The position numbers and the translations under genes are program-made. A stretch of 64,000 bases of DNA. Origin: Lineus longissimus (Eukaryota; Nemertea; Pilidiophora; Heteronemertea; Lineidae). The notes beneath the pieces were generated by a model. The model saw nothing but the letters and a program-made list of their open reading frames with translations, was not told the origin of the DNA and made no database searches. Shown here piece after piece: positions 13,370 through 27,300 of this stretch. Every line of letters begins with the position of its first letter. Position 1 is the first letter of the stretch. Where the stretch lies: contig NC_088311.1 of NCBI RefSeq assembly GCF_910592395.1, positions 19,654,501 to 19,718,500 on the forward strand, written 5' to 3'.

Positions 13370-16300
13370 GTGAGTATTTGAATATACGTTTTTTGTATTT
13401 ACTAGCACTAGCCTTGCCTGGATGTAGGGAAACATGGAGTAGGGGACATCAAATGCACAAACCTCAAAGTTGTAGCATCATTTGCCTGACAGGAAAATAA
13501 CACTTCAAATAATTGTGTTCTATTTTTAGAATGTGAAATGTAAATGTGAGCACAACACCTGTGGCGACTCCTGTGAGACCTGCTGTCCCATGTTCAACCA
13601 ACATCGCTGGCGGGCCGGCACCAAGAAGGACCCCGGCATCTGCGAGCAGTGTAACTGTAACCGCCACGCAGAATCATGCGTGTTCAACCAGACGATCGCC
13701 GACCTCAAGATGAGCATGAATAAACAGGGAGTCTTCAATGGTGGGGGAGTCTGCTTAGACTGTCAGGTTGGTTCTCAGTTCACTCTTTGACCGCTTCTGA
13801 CATTAATATACGTTTGAAAAAGTCAACTGTTGCCTACCGGGGACGTAGATCTACGTTCAACTTTCAGTTCATCAAAATGCCATCAGACGGTTCCCTAGTA
13901 GAGTTGCTGTACCTTGTAAATCGGAATTGGTGGTCATTGGTTGTCGAATCAACTCTGTGCCAGTTGAGCAAAAACGCAGCCTGAAACCCATAGGGCAAAC
14001 AGAGGGATTTGGTCGTAATTAGAGGTCAGCCGAAATGGTCTTGATTTGACATCCAAGGACCTACATCTACAGCAAGATGGGCTAGTAATAGAGACCATCT
14101 ACATTGAACTTCGCATGGCAAGGGTTTTAACTTGTAATTACTCGGGAATACTTTTCTAGAAGTTAGAACTCACAAATTCTTTTCCTCTTTCCAGCACAAT
14201 ACAGAGGGAATAAACTGTCAGACGTGCAAGGATGGTTATTTCAGACCCAACAATCTTCCCCCAGATCACCCTAACCCATGTCAGCAATGTCGATGTGACA
14301 GTGTTGGAACCACAGGGGCCTGTGTCAGGGACTCCAGTCGGGTTAGGGAAGAACTGGTGAGGAAGAAACATCTCATTTGTATACAGAATAGAAAGAAACA
14401 TTGCCACAGTGAAGTTATCATGCAAACCAGTTTGCTGAAACTTGCCATTTATAGTATTTCTACATCAGTCTACACAACTTCATTCTTGGTAGTTGAAGTA
14501 TTCAAATCTATTTTAAGTTTTCAAATTTTAAGACTGAAGCTGGCCTTTGATACTCATTTTCCTTGTTTTCAGTTCCCAGGTGACTGTGTCTGCAAGCCTG
14601 GGTATGCTGGGCCCAAATGTACCAGATGTGCTGCAGGGTTTATTGGCTTCCCTAACTGTGAGCCTTGCCCTTGTAACAGAGCTGGCAGCGTCAATGTGGA
14701 CACCTGTCAAGGAGATTGTATGTGTAAGGTTAGTCATGAAAAATCATATTCGTATGACTTCTCCAAAAGGGATCAATGTAAAATCATTAAAATTCACAAG
14801 CCAAGTCCAAAACTGCCTTGCATCACAAGCAAAACTCTTTATTTGAGATCTGCTTTTATGTGACACTATATGTGGCGGCACAAGGTGGCAATCGATGGTA
14901 TTATCTTTCAGGCCAGCTAATACCCACACCCAAGTTGTCCCTTTAAGAGCTTTCCAACTTATGGTCATGTGAAGACGTTTTGGCACTGCTATGGTGTCCA
15001 ACTTTTTGCATCTGAATGAAGGAATCTTATCAATTATTTGCATAGAGTGGTAACAGATTTGGATCTCTTGAACTCGCTTCATTTCTTAATTCTGTTTTTC
15101 ATTTCTTTACACAGAACAATGTTAAAGGCGAACAATGTGATCGGTGCAAACCTGGATACTACAACCTGGACATCACCAACCCCAATGGCTGCAGCCCATG
15201 TTTCTGTTTTGGTGTGACTGACATCTGTCACAGTGTCATGTGGGGGCGGTATCAGGTAAGTCAAACATTGTTTTGGTGTGACTGACATGTGTCACAGTGT
15301 CATGTGGGGGCGGTATCAGGTAAGTCAAACATTGTTTTGGTGTGACTGACATGTGTCACAGTGTCATGTGGGGGCGGTATCAGGTAAGTCAAACATTGTT
15401 TTGGTGTGACTGACTGACATGTGTCACAGTGTCATGTGGGGGCGGTATCAGGTAAGTCAAACATTGTTTTGGTGTGACTGACATGTGTCAAGGAGTGTAA
15501 TGTGGGGGGGGGGGGGAGTGGTATCTGGTAAGTCAACTACTGACCTGAGAGTGGTACATATGTAAGTGCACTATTTTATACTTTTCACTGGATATGCACA
15601 AAGTCAGAGTGCTACTATCTTTGAATGATGTTTGTAACAAAGGCTGAGAGCGCTGCCTATCATTTGCTACATATTTTTACTCCTAGTTACCAAAAGACTG
15701 GTAGTGAAAGGGTTATTTCATATCATGTTCTTTATTACTGTGTTCCATGTGTCTCTCTTTCCATTCTAGATTGCTTTGTTGGATGACTGGTACATCTCCG
15801 ACACAATCTCAAAGAATGTCTCGGATCCCACCTACACTCCGACTGAGTTAATCTTGAATTCTGCGGAGAGGGGCCATGTGGGAACACCAGCTTATTGGAC
15901 AGCACCACAAGAGTACTTGGGCAATAAGGTAGGTTGTGACATCGTCAGCAACAGCAGCAGCAGCAGCAGCATCTTGGCCCTGTGGGGTCTTTGCCTGCAG
16001 GTAAAGAGTACATGGATTGAAATTGCACAGCTTTTTATTGAGAGTGAGATGGAGTGACAGTGTTTCTGCAAACTGACGTCATTGTCACAAGTGATTTTAA
16101 CACCGACACTGATAATTTTCCAGCTTTTTCGTGTGCCGTGCCGCACACACTATGAAATCAACTGACAACATTTCCCTCTTCTTTCCAGCTGATATCATAT
16201 GGCGGCTACCTGAATTACAGTGTTAAATATGAGTTGGACGAGAATGCAACCCCAGGAAGTTATCTGGCTGACACTGATATTCTGTTGCAGGTAGGGCATG

Positions 16301-18313
16301 ATGACTTGAATAGTGTGGAAGATGGATATCGCAAGTTGATTGATATTAGACTAGTGATTTTTTTGCCCGCGATAAAGAGAAACTGTGTTTTCTGGACCAA
16401 TAAACTTTTGACCTGTGACAAATCGACTTTAGACGTGCCACGCTCAAGTCAACGACATGTCCCATAGCCCCCCCCCCCGGGAAACTACTCCATGCTCTAA
16501 ATGCTCTTCTATCATTCTCAGGGTAATAATGGCATGACCATCGGGCATGGTGGCTCCTACAGAAGGCAAGGCAAAACACACATGCTTTCAGTAAGGCTGT
16601 TGGAGAAAAACTGGCAGCACATCAACATATCGGCCGGCTACTGGGGCTCTGAGGCAACCAAAAGGGACTTCATGGCCATCCTTCATCAACTGGAGAAGAT
16701 TTTGATTCGGGCCAGTTACCACACTAAGCAGATTGTCTCAAAGTAAGTCAAAGTCGTCATAGGAAAGAGGGTAGCGCTGAATTTTCACTAATAAGTGGCA
16801 TGTTTTGTCATTATTTGTCCAAGGCTCCTTTTTACCTTGGTATATATGCGTGATATAGGCAAATCAATATGTTAACAAAATCGAGGGTGTGTACATTGTA
16901 TGCATGTATTTCAGCTGAGTGCCAGGCCCTTGGGCCTCTTGTTTTAAAAAATGATTTCAATTTCAGATTATCAAATGTGCGTTTTGATGCTGTCGGTGAG
17001 ACTGTGATCAACCCTGAAGGACAAACCCTTATGACTGTCGAGCAGTGTGAATGTCCCCCTGGCTACGCTGGACTTTCTTGTGAGGTAAGTTCCGTCATGG
17101 CTGTAAAAGTAAGGGCACAGCAGAAAGTAGTGATAATAGCTAGAAGTAGCGGAAGGCTATTTTCAGAAATGACATGGGTTGTAGCGAGTGTGGTCAGGAT
17201 CCCAGAGAAAGTGCCAGTTGACTCAGCAGGTGTCCAGGCAAAATAGCTTGTTTTGGCGACAACACTTTGGGGAACCTTGCCCGACTTGTGACGGGCACCG
17301 TGAGTTCCATACAGGTTATGGTTCATATGATATATTTGTTTATTTTGTTGTTTTAGACTTGCATAACTGGATATCGACGTGTTTATGATCGGCTATACAA
17401 CGGAGAATGTCGTCGTTGTGATTGTCACGGCCATGCTGATACGTGCGATTCAGAGACAGGGATATGCAAGGTAAGTGACTTATGAAAGTTCTACTGTAAA
17501 CAGAGAGCAGCGCTCTCTTCTGCACAGCATTATAACTACCCCATACTGTTGTACTTGTTGTGGTCGTTGGCCACCAATTTAGTTGAAATCCTCATGAACC
17601 TTGTCACTAGCTGCAGTAGTTGGCGGTTGGGGGATCTCGTGAAAAGGGGGCCATCCTCTGTGTCAGGTACTGGAAAAGAGCAAGGACCAGAATTACGCAA
17701 CACATTTTACCAAACTTATTTTCATCGGACTTAGGACTGCAAAGACAACACTAATGGCCTTAGATGTGAAGTCTGCAGAATCGGTTTCTATGGTGATGCG
17801 ACCAGAGGCAAAGAGAGCGACTGTAAGCAATGCGCCTGCCCCCTCAACGTTACTTCCAACAACTTTGCCCAGCAGTGTCTGGCTACGAACCCAGGGGAAT
17901 ACACCTGCCTTAACTGTCAAACTGGCTATACTGGACCTCACTGTGAAACGTAAGTAAACCAAATTATGATACAGGGCCTACTACTAGTCTCTCCACAAGT
18001 GAGAGTCACTTAGCTGACCAGTATGATGTTATGAGAAAAAGCTATGTAGTTGAGACTTCCAAATCGCACATTAAGCTCGCAACTTGCACTTTCAACTTGC
18101 ATTTCCAACTCTCAACTTGCTCTTTCAACATGTTCAACTGGCACTCGCAACTGGCATTTTTAACATGCAACTCGTATTTTCAACTCCCAACTTGTATCAA
18201 TGTTACCGTGATTACACTCACAAACAAGATATAACGTATAACCTTTAGTTGACTCAAAGTCTCAACAGAGTTCAAAAAAGAGCATGAGTACTTGTAAAAC
18301 TTGAATTGATGAT

Positions 18314-18395
<82 letters not shown>

Positions 18396-21300
18396 CGATG
18401 ATAATGAAAATAGAGGAGCTTACATCATCCTCTTCATTGTTGTTTTCAGTTGTGATGATGGCTACTTTGGTAACCCGAACATCCCCGGCAACTATTGTCA
18501 GAGTTGTGACTGCAGTGGAAACGTGGATCCAAATGTTGTCAGCAACTGTAACAAGATGAATGGAGAATGCTTGAAGTGTATCTTCAATACCAAGGGATTT
18601 AACTGTCAACAATGTCTGGATGGATTTTATGGCAATCCTTTGAAGCAGGAGTGTCGAGGTAAATAAAGGAGGCATTTTGACCCTCTACGTGATAATCTGG
18701 GGGACTCCCAGTGTAAAAGTGTGTGGGGGGAGCAGCAGTAGCTTGGTGGAAGAGCGTCGGCCTCGTGATTTAGAGGTTGCAGATTGACCCCAGGCTAATC
18801 AAGTCTCTGCTTGATTCTTCTACTGGTGGAGTTCAAATGAGCACTTTGTGGTAACTCCTTGAATTCTCAGAATGATTTCTGTGGAGACTGGGATAAAAAA
18901 AGCATTCTCAAAAAGCACTCTTTGGCAGGGTTCATAACCAGTTGTATCTCCTGCACTTATTGCCAGTTGAACTCCTTCCTACATGTACCACAGGTTTTAT
19001 GCTGATTTGCTGTGGCTACCAGTGCCATGCACTGCATATCACTGGTTCTACCCAAGTTACCACCGAAAATCCACGAGTTATACCACTGGGTTGAAGCCCA
19101 TAAAATGAAAAGTTAATTCCTCATGGAAATTTAAAAAAAAAGAGTTATTTACCAGCTTTTGAAATTTCCTTCTTAGTATTTCAAAATTGATTTTCTTCAT
19201 GTTTCGTGTTTCCAGCTTGCAATTGTAATCAGTACGGTTCTGTAAACTCCACTTGTGATGAAATCGACGGCCGCTGTAAATGTAAGGCAAATTTCACTGG
19301 GAGGCAGTGTGAAAAATGTGTGGTGAGTGAATCTATGTTTTCTCGACTTCGATTCTTTGACACTTAACTAAGTGTGTATTGACAGGATCTTCCAGATCAT
19401 TTTTATTAAATTCTCACTTTTAATTTTTTTGATGAAAAACCAAAGGGGACTTGAAGCCCTCAAAGGTCATCAAAGACTAGTTTACTTGATGCCTAATCAT
19501 GTGTATATCTTTTCGTGCATTACATTTCTAATGCTTTAAAATATTTGACGTCAATTGTTTCAGGTTGGCATGGGCGACATCAAGGTTGGATGCCGAAATT
19601 GCGCCTGCAACTCGACAGGATCGAAATCCAGCATCTGTGATCAGGTGACTGGACTATGTCCCTGCAAGGACGGAGTCACCGGTGTGAATTGTGAGAAATG
19701 TGCACCTGGGTACTATGGTTACTCGGACGATGGCTGCAAACGTGAGTACCTAATTTTTCAATTACGGAAAGAGACGGATTGATAAGATCTCGATCAGCCA
19801 TGCAGCCCAAGTTTTCTACGAGACTTGAAGGAGACCTAATACAGGTCAAAAGCTGGTCTCAAACAAATACAAGTTGTAACAAAAGTGTTACAGAACTCAT
19901 TATTTTATCGCTGATCAACAACGATGCCTTGTTTTACTGCTCCTATGCTTGCCGACTCTACTTTATTGAAATATTATAAAAATGTTGCTCTTCATGTCGG
20001 GGGGAATACAAAATCTTCCCCCCCCCTCTGGAATGCAATGTCCCCGGGGCCTTGTGAGTCGTGCAAATCAGATTTTTGAGTGGTGGCCATTTCGAGGCTT
20101 GACGGAAATTGAGGAAGAATTACCAGAATGTCTCCCTCTCACGTGATGTCTCTATACCACATCACAGAATCTCACTAAAGGTACGAGATTGTTACATATA
20201 TTTTCAGCTTGCATGTGCAATCGCATTGGTTCCTACGGTATCGACTGCAACCAAGTTAATGGTACCTGTACCTGCCGGCCAAACGTGATCGGAGAGAAAT
20301 GTGATTCTCCTAAGGTTTGTACAAATCGTTTTGCAGTGTCACTTGCAAACGAATATGCATATATCATTTGGGTCACTTAAATAAAGCTTCGGGAAAGGCT
20401 CCCAACTCTTGGATGAAAGGTGCTCACGATTAACTTTAAACGAACAGCCTTTTATGGATTATACAAATCAAATTCAGGACTTTTCTTTACAATCAGTTTG
20501 AAAAATGTTTTACAAATAGTGGGGGACAAAGGTGCAAAACCTGGTTGCTCGAATTTCGTAATCACAATAGAACATAAATTGACTACTTGTTCGTTATTTC
20601 AGCCCGGTTTCTTCTGGACGAATGATACCGATGGTGGTGATGGTGGTGGTGACGGTGGTGACGGTGGTAACAATAATAACAACGGTGGAAATAATGGTAA
20701 CACTGGGGGTGATAACAATTCAGGTAATAATAATGGCACCAATGGTGGTGATAATGGCACTAATGGAGGTAATAATGGAGGAACCAATGGTGGTAATAAT
20801 GGCACTAATGGGGGTAATAATGGAGGAACCAATGGTGGTAATAATGGCACTAATGGAGGTAATAATGGTCGAACCAATGGAGGCAATAATGGCACCAATG
20901 GAGGTGATAATGGTGGAAATAATGGAAGTAATAATGGCAATAATGGTAATAACAATAACAATGGTAATACAGGTGGCAACAATGGTGGTGGTGATAACAA
21001 TGGTGGTGATAACAATGGTGGTGATGGCAATGGTGGTAAAGATGGAAACGGTGGCAACAATGGTGGCAACAATGGCGGTGGTGCCAAATCCTGTGGGTGC
21101 GACCCGATTGGCTCCACGTCTCCGGCATGTAACCCAAATGGCGGACAGTGTCCGTGTAAGCCTGGTGTGACTGGCAGGACGTGTAACGAATGCAAGCAAG
21201 ATTACTGGGGACTTGATGCATCTGGTTGTAAACGTAAGTCACTTATTTTCTGGAATAAATTTATTTTTTTCATTTGATATCATGTTGTCATGTGAACATT

Positions 21301-24300
21301 TTCATGTAGTGATCTCTGGCCGTTTATGTGATCATCTTCATGACATCATGATCTTCTGTCGTTATGTGATCATTTTCATGTAGTGATCTCTGGCCGTTTA
21401 TGTGATCATCTTCATGACATCATGATCTTCTGTCGTTATGTGATCATCTTCATGTAGTGATCTCTTGCTGTTATGTGATCATCTTCATGTCATGATCTTC
21501 TGTCGTTATGTGATCATCTTCATGTAGTGATCTCTTGCTGTTATGTGATCATCTTCATATAGTGATCTCTTGCTGTTAATGTGATCATCTTCATATATAG
21601 TGATCTCTTGCTGTTAATGTGATCATCTTCATATAGTGATCTCTTGCCATTATGTGATCATCTTGAACTGATCTCTTGTTGTTATGTGATCGGAAGTATG
21701 ATGATGTTTCTTGAAATCGATGAAATATTTAACTATTTCAGCCTGCGACGTTTGTGATGTGCCAGGAACAGTCTGTGACGCAACTAACGGAAAATGTAAA
21801 TGTCCGCCAAACACCATCGGGGCGAGATGTGAAAATTGCGCTCCGTTTACTTACGGCCACGATGCTTACAAGGGATGCAAGGTAAAGATACACTGTTCTT
21901 GTCGAGGGGCAATGATCCATAGAAATGCCTCTCAGAGTCGTTTAAGAATAGTGTGATGTACCTTTGCAAATTTTGACTGGTGTTTGTGTCCTGCGTCCTG
22001 TTTATTACAAAGGAGAACTTCTTCGTGGAAATTACTTTTAACTTCTCAGTGGAAGTACTGAGAATGTACTCTTCAAAATGATACAAAAATATTTCAGGCT
22101 GTGAAGTAGTATGGTCGTTTTCTCTCAAGCGATGTTCCCAATCGAAGAATATGGATCTGTAGTCGGAAAACCAATGGTCGTGGAGTGACAGATATCACAC
22201 TTCCTTTGTATTCGATGTCACACTTTCCCACTCACATCACAGGTACATGAAGATCAAATTTCCAACTGCCCAACTGACAACTCTCATTGTATTGATTGTC
22301 AGTTGGGCTGGAGTTTTGATCTTCACATGCCTGTGGTCATAACTGTGAAATTGAAGATGGTCGGTTGAAAAACTTTCCAAGCAGTTATAATTAAAAACTC
22401 CATGCTTTCTAATATTTACTTCCTGTCTTTCAGCCATGCAATTGTGAAATTGGCTCAATCAGTCGAGACTGTGATGAAATGACAGGCAACTGTCCTTGCA
22501 AAATGGAGTTTTCGGGCAAAAAGTGTAACAAGTGTAATTTTGGCTACATCAACTATCCAACGTGCAAGTCCTGTACGTGTGACCTGGCTGGAACTCTTGA
22601 GATGCAATGCAGGAATGGGCTGTGTCAGTGTAATACCACAGGGCAGTGTCCATGCAAGGTAAGGTCTGATGCCATGCCAGCAATAGTCTTTTCAACAAAC
22701 CAGTTTTCTGAAGCATGTGCCACAAGGGCATCAGTGAAAACCTCATGGCTCCTGCTGAGCTGTACAAAAAATTTGTGGTTTACAGTAATAAAAGCCCTTT
22801 CTCTTTTCTTTGTAGGAAAATGTTGTCAGGAAGAAATGCAACAAATGTAAGAAGGGTACATTCAGCCTTGACCCGACCAACCCACGAGGATGCACTGAAT
22901 GCTTCTGCTTTGGAAGGACTGATGAGTGCGAACAGGCCCCCTATGTCTGGACTAGGGTATGCAGCCCAATCATAACCTATTCATTTTGTTCTCTCTCTGT
23001 TGGCCCTACCTATTTTAAGTATGGAAGATTTCCAGTTGATATGACATGGATAATTTCTGCGAAGTTTTTTTCCTGGGATGAAGTGAAGACCAGTAATACA
23101 GCTGGGTAACATTTTAACAGCAACAGTGGCTATTTTGCTCATGACCAGAACTTCACTGGTTGCTACTGGAACTCCACTGGATATCACTATAGAGCTCCAC
23201 TGTCACCACTGGAATTTCACTGGGTACCATTGGAACACTGTTGGCTACCACTGGAATGGAACTCAACTGACTGTAACTGGACAGTTGCCACTTGGTACCA
23301 TTAGAACTAGCCTGGGAGTTTTGGTAGAGACCTAACTTAAGAGGTAAAATCTGGGGGAATGCACAGCAATAGTTGCTTTTACACGAGGACGGTTTTAGCC
23401 CTCCTCACCTCGAGCCACTTGAAGCCGGATCACCTGTAACTGGCTTTGCGCTGTCTACACGGAGACGGATCAAATTGTTGGCCCCAGGTCAGTTCAGGCC
23501 ACTTAAACCACTAACCCGTCGCATGGTGGCGCGTGTTTTCATGAACTGCTATATACCGCACTACTCGATTTTAGTACCGTGCGCAAAGTGACTCGAGGCC
23601 AGATCGGTTTTACACGAGAGATTAAGCGTCTTGAAGTGGCTCCAACCCGCCTCAAGGGACTCGAGACTGCAGTGCTAACGCGCCTCGGGTCAGGTCACTT
23701 GGAGACGGTTCTGATTTCGTTCTGCACGGTAAAAATTATCCTGACCCGCCTCGAGCTGGCTCGAAGCCGGTTCCAACTGTCCTCGTGTAGAACAGGCTAT
23801 TATCACAATTTGACATTTTGCATTTCATAATATCGGTGTTAAATTGTTGATTGATCCATTTTCCTCATGAGCACAACTTTGTCCTGCTAACCCCTTTGAT
23901 GATTTTTTTCTCCCTGCAGGTGTTTGGTATGGAGAGAAATGTGACCTTCACCCCCAACTCGGATTCTGCCTTTGCCATCGACCCCAGGCGAGACCTCCTG
24001 GTCATTCCCCCAGGGGCAGCCAGCGTCCATGTGAACTCAACCAAACCTTTGTACTGGAGCCTCATTGGTGACATCAGAGGCGATAAGGTGAGATGACTTT
24101 CATTAGCAATATTTCATGATCGGTATTCTTTAACAAACTCAGAGCTCAGTCAGTAAAGTGCAAATGAGCGACTTTTGATGCTGCGACCAGTGACAATTGT
24201 CGCAAGTGAGCAATAAAACGATCACCAATCTGCGGGTAAACCTAGTAATCACTGAGATGATATTGATCACTCGTTTTCCATTGGGAACAACCCTTAGATA

Positions 24301-27300
24301 TCTTGTATCACTTCTTGTATCTTTCAGACTTTGTCCTACAATGGTAAACTACGTTTCACAGTCTACTATGAGAAGAGTCGACGTGGAGTTTTGAGTACCC
24401 CATCACCCCGCATTGGTGTCCCGGGAGGAGATAACATCCCACTTATCCAGCTTGTTGGCAATTACCGAATCTATCTCGAGTATTATAACAACACTTCGTT
24501 AGTGGAAGGACAGGATAATGTATTTGAGGTTACGCTAAGAGAAGTAAGTCACGATTGCAATACTTTAGAGAAACACCACTGGAGTATTCTAGAGGAGCCA
24601 GCCTACTCCCAAAAAGGATAAAACCATTCCTTTTTACTGCTTGTCCTGAGGGTTTGGGGAAATGCTGCTCTGCATTACCCTTCAGAGGCTCAAAAACTGA
24701 GATGGGAGTTATACAGATTCATCCTTTTGAGCAACAGAGGAAGCTCTGTAGTTCTGCCTTAAAAAATGGCAACGTAAAACCATAAATAACGAAGTTGAAA
24801 CCATAATTACACAGACCAATTACATCACAAAATCCAGCAACCTTAATCAAGAAATCTATAAATTCTGGTGCAGATGCAGAGTTTATGTTAATGACATAAG
24901 TGAGCCAAAGTGATGCATTTGGTGTCATGAGGACAATGTATGTTGTGGACACAAGTAACAGACTCAAAAGAAGTTTTGAGTCTGATCGCTCCTTCTGGGA
25001 CGTCACTGCCTTGGCTGCGACCCTGGCCTGAGAAATCCCTGTCAGAATTAGAACATTGGCTATCAGCATGATGACACAGGGGAGGTAGAAATAAAGTGCC
25101 GCATCAACCTCCAGCAATGCTAACTGCATAGTCACACCACCTATATAATAACAAAGAACCATTCCATAATCGAAATAAATATCAACCAAGATCGGCCGGT
25201 GGACGGTCATTATGGCGGACATCAGGCATAACAATCCGATGGCAATGAAACGCTTCTTTGTCGTTATACTAGCTCGTTTTAACGGGTACCAAACGACTAT
25301 AACTCGTTCTAACGAATAAACTGCAATAATCCAAGCTGACAAGAAGCTCGTTATCATAAGAATGTAGTTGGAAAGTTTGCATGATACTGTTGAAATCGTC
25401 ATTATATCCACTGGAGTGTAGTGTACAATGAATTGCAGCCCTTGTCTCGGCCACACCATTATCAAAGTTGCTAAAAGATACGCGGTATCCGATATGGCCA
25501 AACAGCTCAAGTACTGTATGCTTGCATCTTGCCTTTTCCTACAGCGTATGAATACTGTTAGCGATAGTACGTTGCCTGAAACTCCTATAATTACGATGAC
25601 AATTGTCATGTAGCCTTGAAAGAATTCAAGTGCCTTGTCAAGCAGTGCCAGTGTCGTAGAGATACCAATAGTTGTGACATTGTTTGAGTGAGGGGTATTA
25701 CCATCAGCCATCATCATCTATACCACTCATCATCCCTTAAAGCTGGCCTCACACTGTCATAGATACCAAATTGCTCCGGCATGCAGATTATATATATCTC
25801 AATCCCTAGCTATTAGTTATTTTTAAAAGTTATATCAATATCTGCTTCAAAGAAAACATGATTTCATGTGATTAACTTTATTCACAGTCTTTCTATTCAA
25901 AACGGAATGCTTAATATTCATTCATCAAATTAAGGCAACTTGTTTTGCATTGCAGTATCATCTGTAAATCTTTTGCTGATTTTGAGCTCAGCTGACGAAA
26001 ATTACTACATTTTCTTTTTTTGAATTTAGTACAATGTAGGTGGCCATGTTGTCAATCTTTTTTTGCCATTTTAAAGCCTTCTTGACTGCAGCTAGTGATT
26101 TATTCTTTATGGTGGCTGTATCTTATAAATTTACATCACATATCACCCAGGTTTTTTGATTTGACCTACTTTCAAGGTCATTGGATTCAAGCACCATGCA
26201 TGATATAGGCACCTCAATATGTTAACAAAATCAGGGTTGAAAGAGTTCTTCAGGGTACTTTCCATATTGTGTACATTAGTCCATGTATTTCAGCTGAGCA
26301 CCAGGCCCTTGGGCCTTTTGTTAGGAATTGTGATTTCGATTCGTGCATGAAATACCAAAAACCCAAGTTCCCTGAGTGGAATTGAACTGCTGTTTGAGCT
26401 AAGGAATACACTTTTTTTAACAAGACATCAGGACAATCAGCCCTCTTACCCCCAGCAGTTGACCTATGAAGTACTAAGATGAAAGAACCTATGAAATTTG
26501 TGTTCAGTGAAACTGGGTAAAGGAGAAGCACTGGAGCACAATTGGTACCCAATGGTATCTTGTCCATTGACTGGCCACCACTGGAATACCATTCGTCTGT
26601 GTTCTCTACCATTAACTAGATAGCACTGGAATTCCATTGGAAACGACTGACTCGCTATTCCTCTGTAGTTGCCACTGGAACTCCACTGGTCACTGCGGGA
26701 TGTCTGTTGTTTAATAGTTGATTACAACTAGTCACCATTGTAATCCTTATAAGAAGACCACGGGACTGTGCTCAGGAGGCACCCCGGTTTATGGTCGGCC
26801 TTCTCCAGAAAGATTAAAACCTGTTGGCAATTTCTCTCACTGCATATCCAGAGGGCTGTGGGGGGGGGGCTGCTCTGCATTTTTCCTTCAGTGGCTCAGA
26901 AACAGAGGTGGGAGTCAGGAATATAAAAAAATCATCCTTTTGCACAACAAAGCAGGCTTTGTAGTTCTGCCTTGTAAAATGGCAACGTACAACCATAGAT
27001 AACAAAATTGAAGCCGAAATTACACAGACCAATTATATCACAAAATCCGGCAACCTTGATCAAGAAATCTATAAATCCTGGTGCAGATTTTGCTGAGTTT
27101 GCGTTTATAACGTAAGTAAGCCAAAGTGATGCATTTGGCGTCATCAGGATAATGTATGTCGTGGACACGAGTAACAGATTCAAAAGAAGTTTTGTGTCAG
27201 ACCGTTCTTTTTGCGATGTCACTGCTTTCGTTGCAGTCTTGGCCTGGGAAATCCCAGCGAGAATTAAAACATTGGCTATCAGCATGATGATGCACGGGAT

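Noticed and set aside
18314-18412. Poly-Met / poly-Ile frames
   Set aside because: Translation of a (GAT)n microsatellite.
20622-21199. Long open frames in other frames and on the minus strand across the Gly/Asn exon (Met/Val-rich, Pro/Leu-rich, His/Tyr-rich)
   Set aside because: They are by-products of a GGT/AAT repetitive exon, which keeps all frames open.
25428-25613. Plus-strand frame opposite the GPCR copy 1 start, repeated opposite copy 2
   Set aside because: It mirrors the conserved receptor codons; no start context or independent support.
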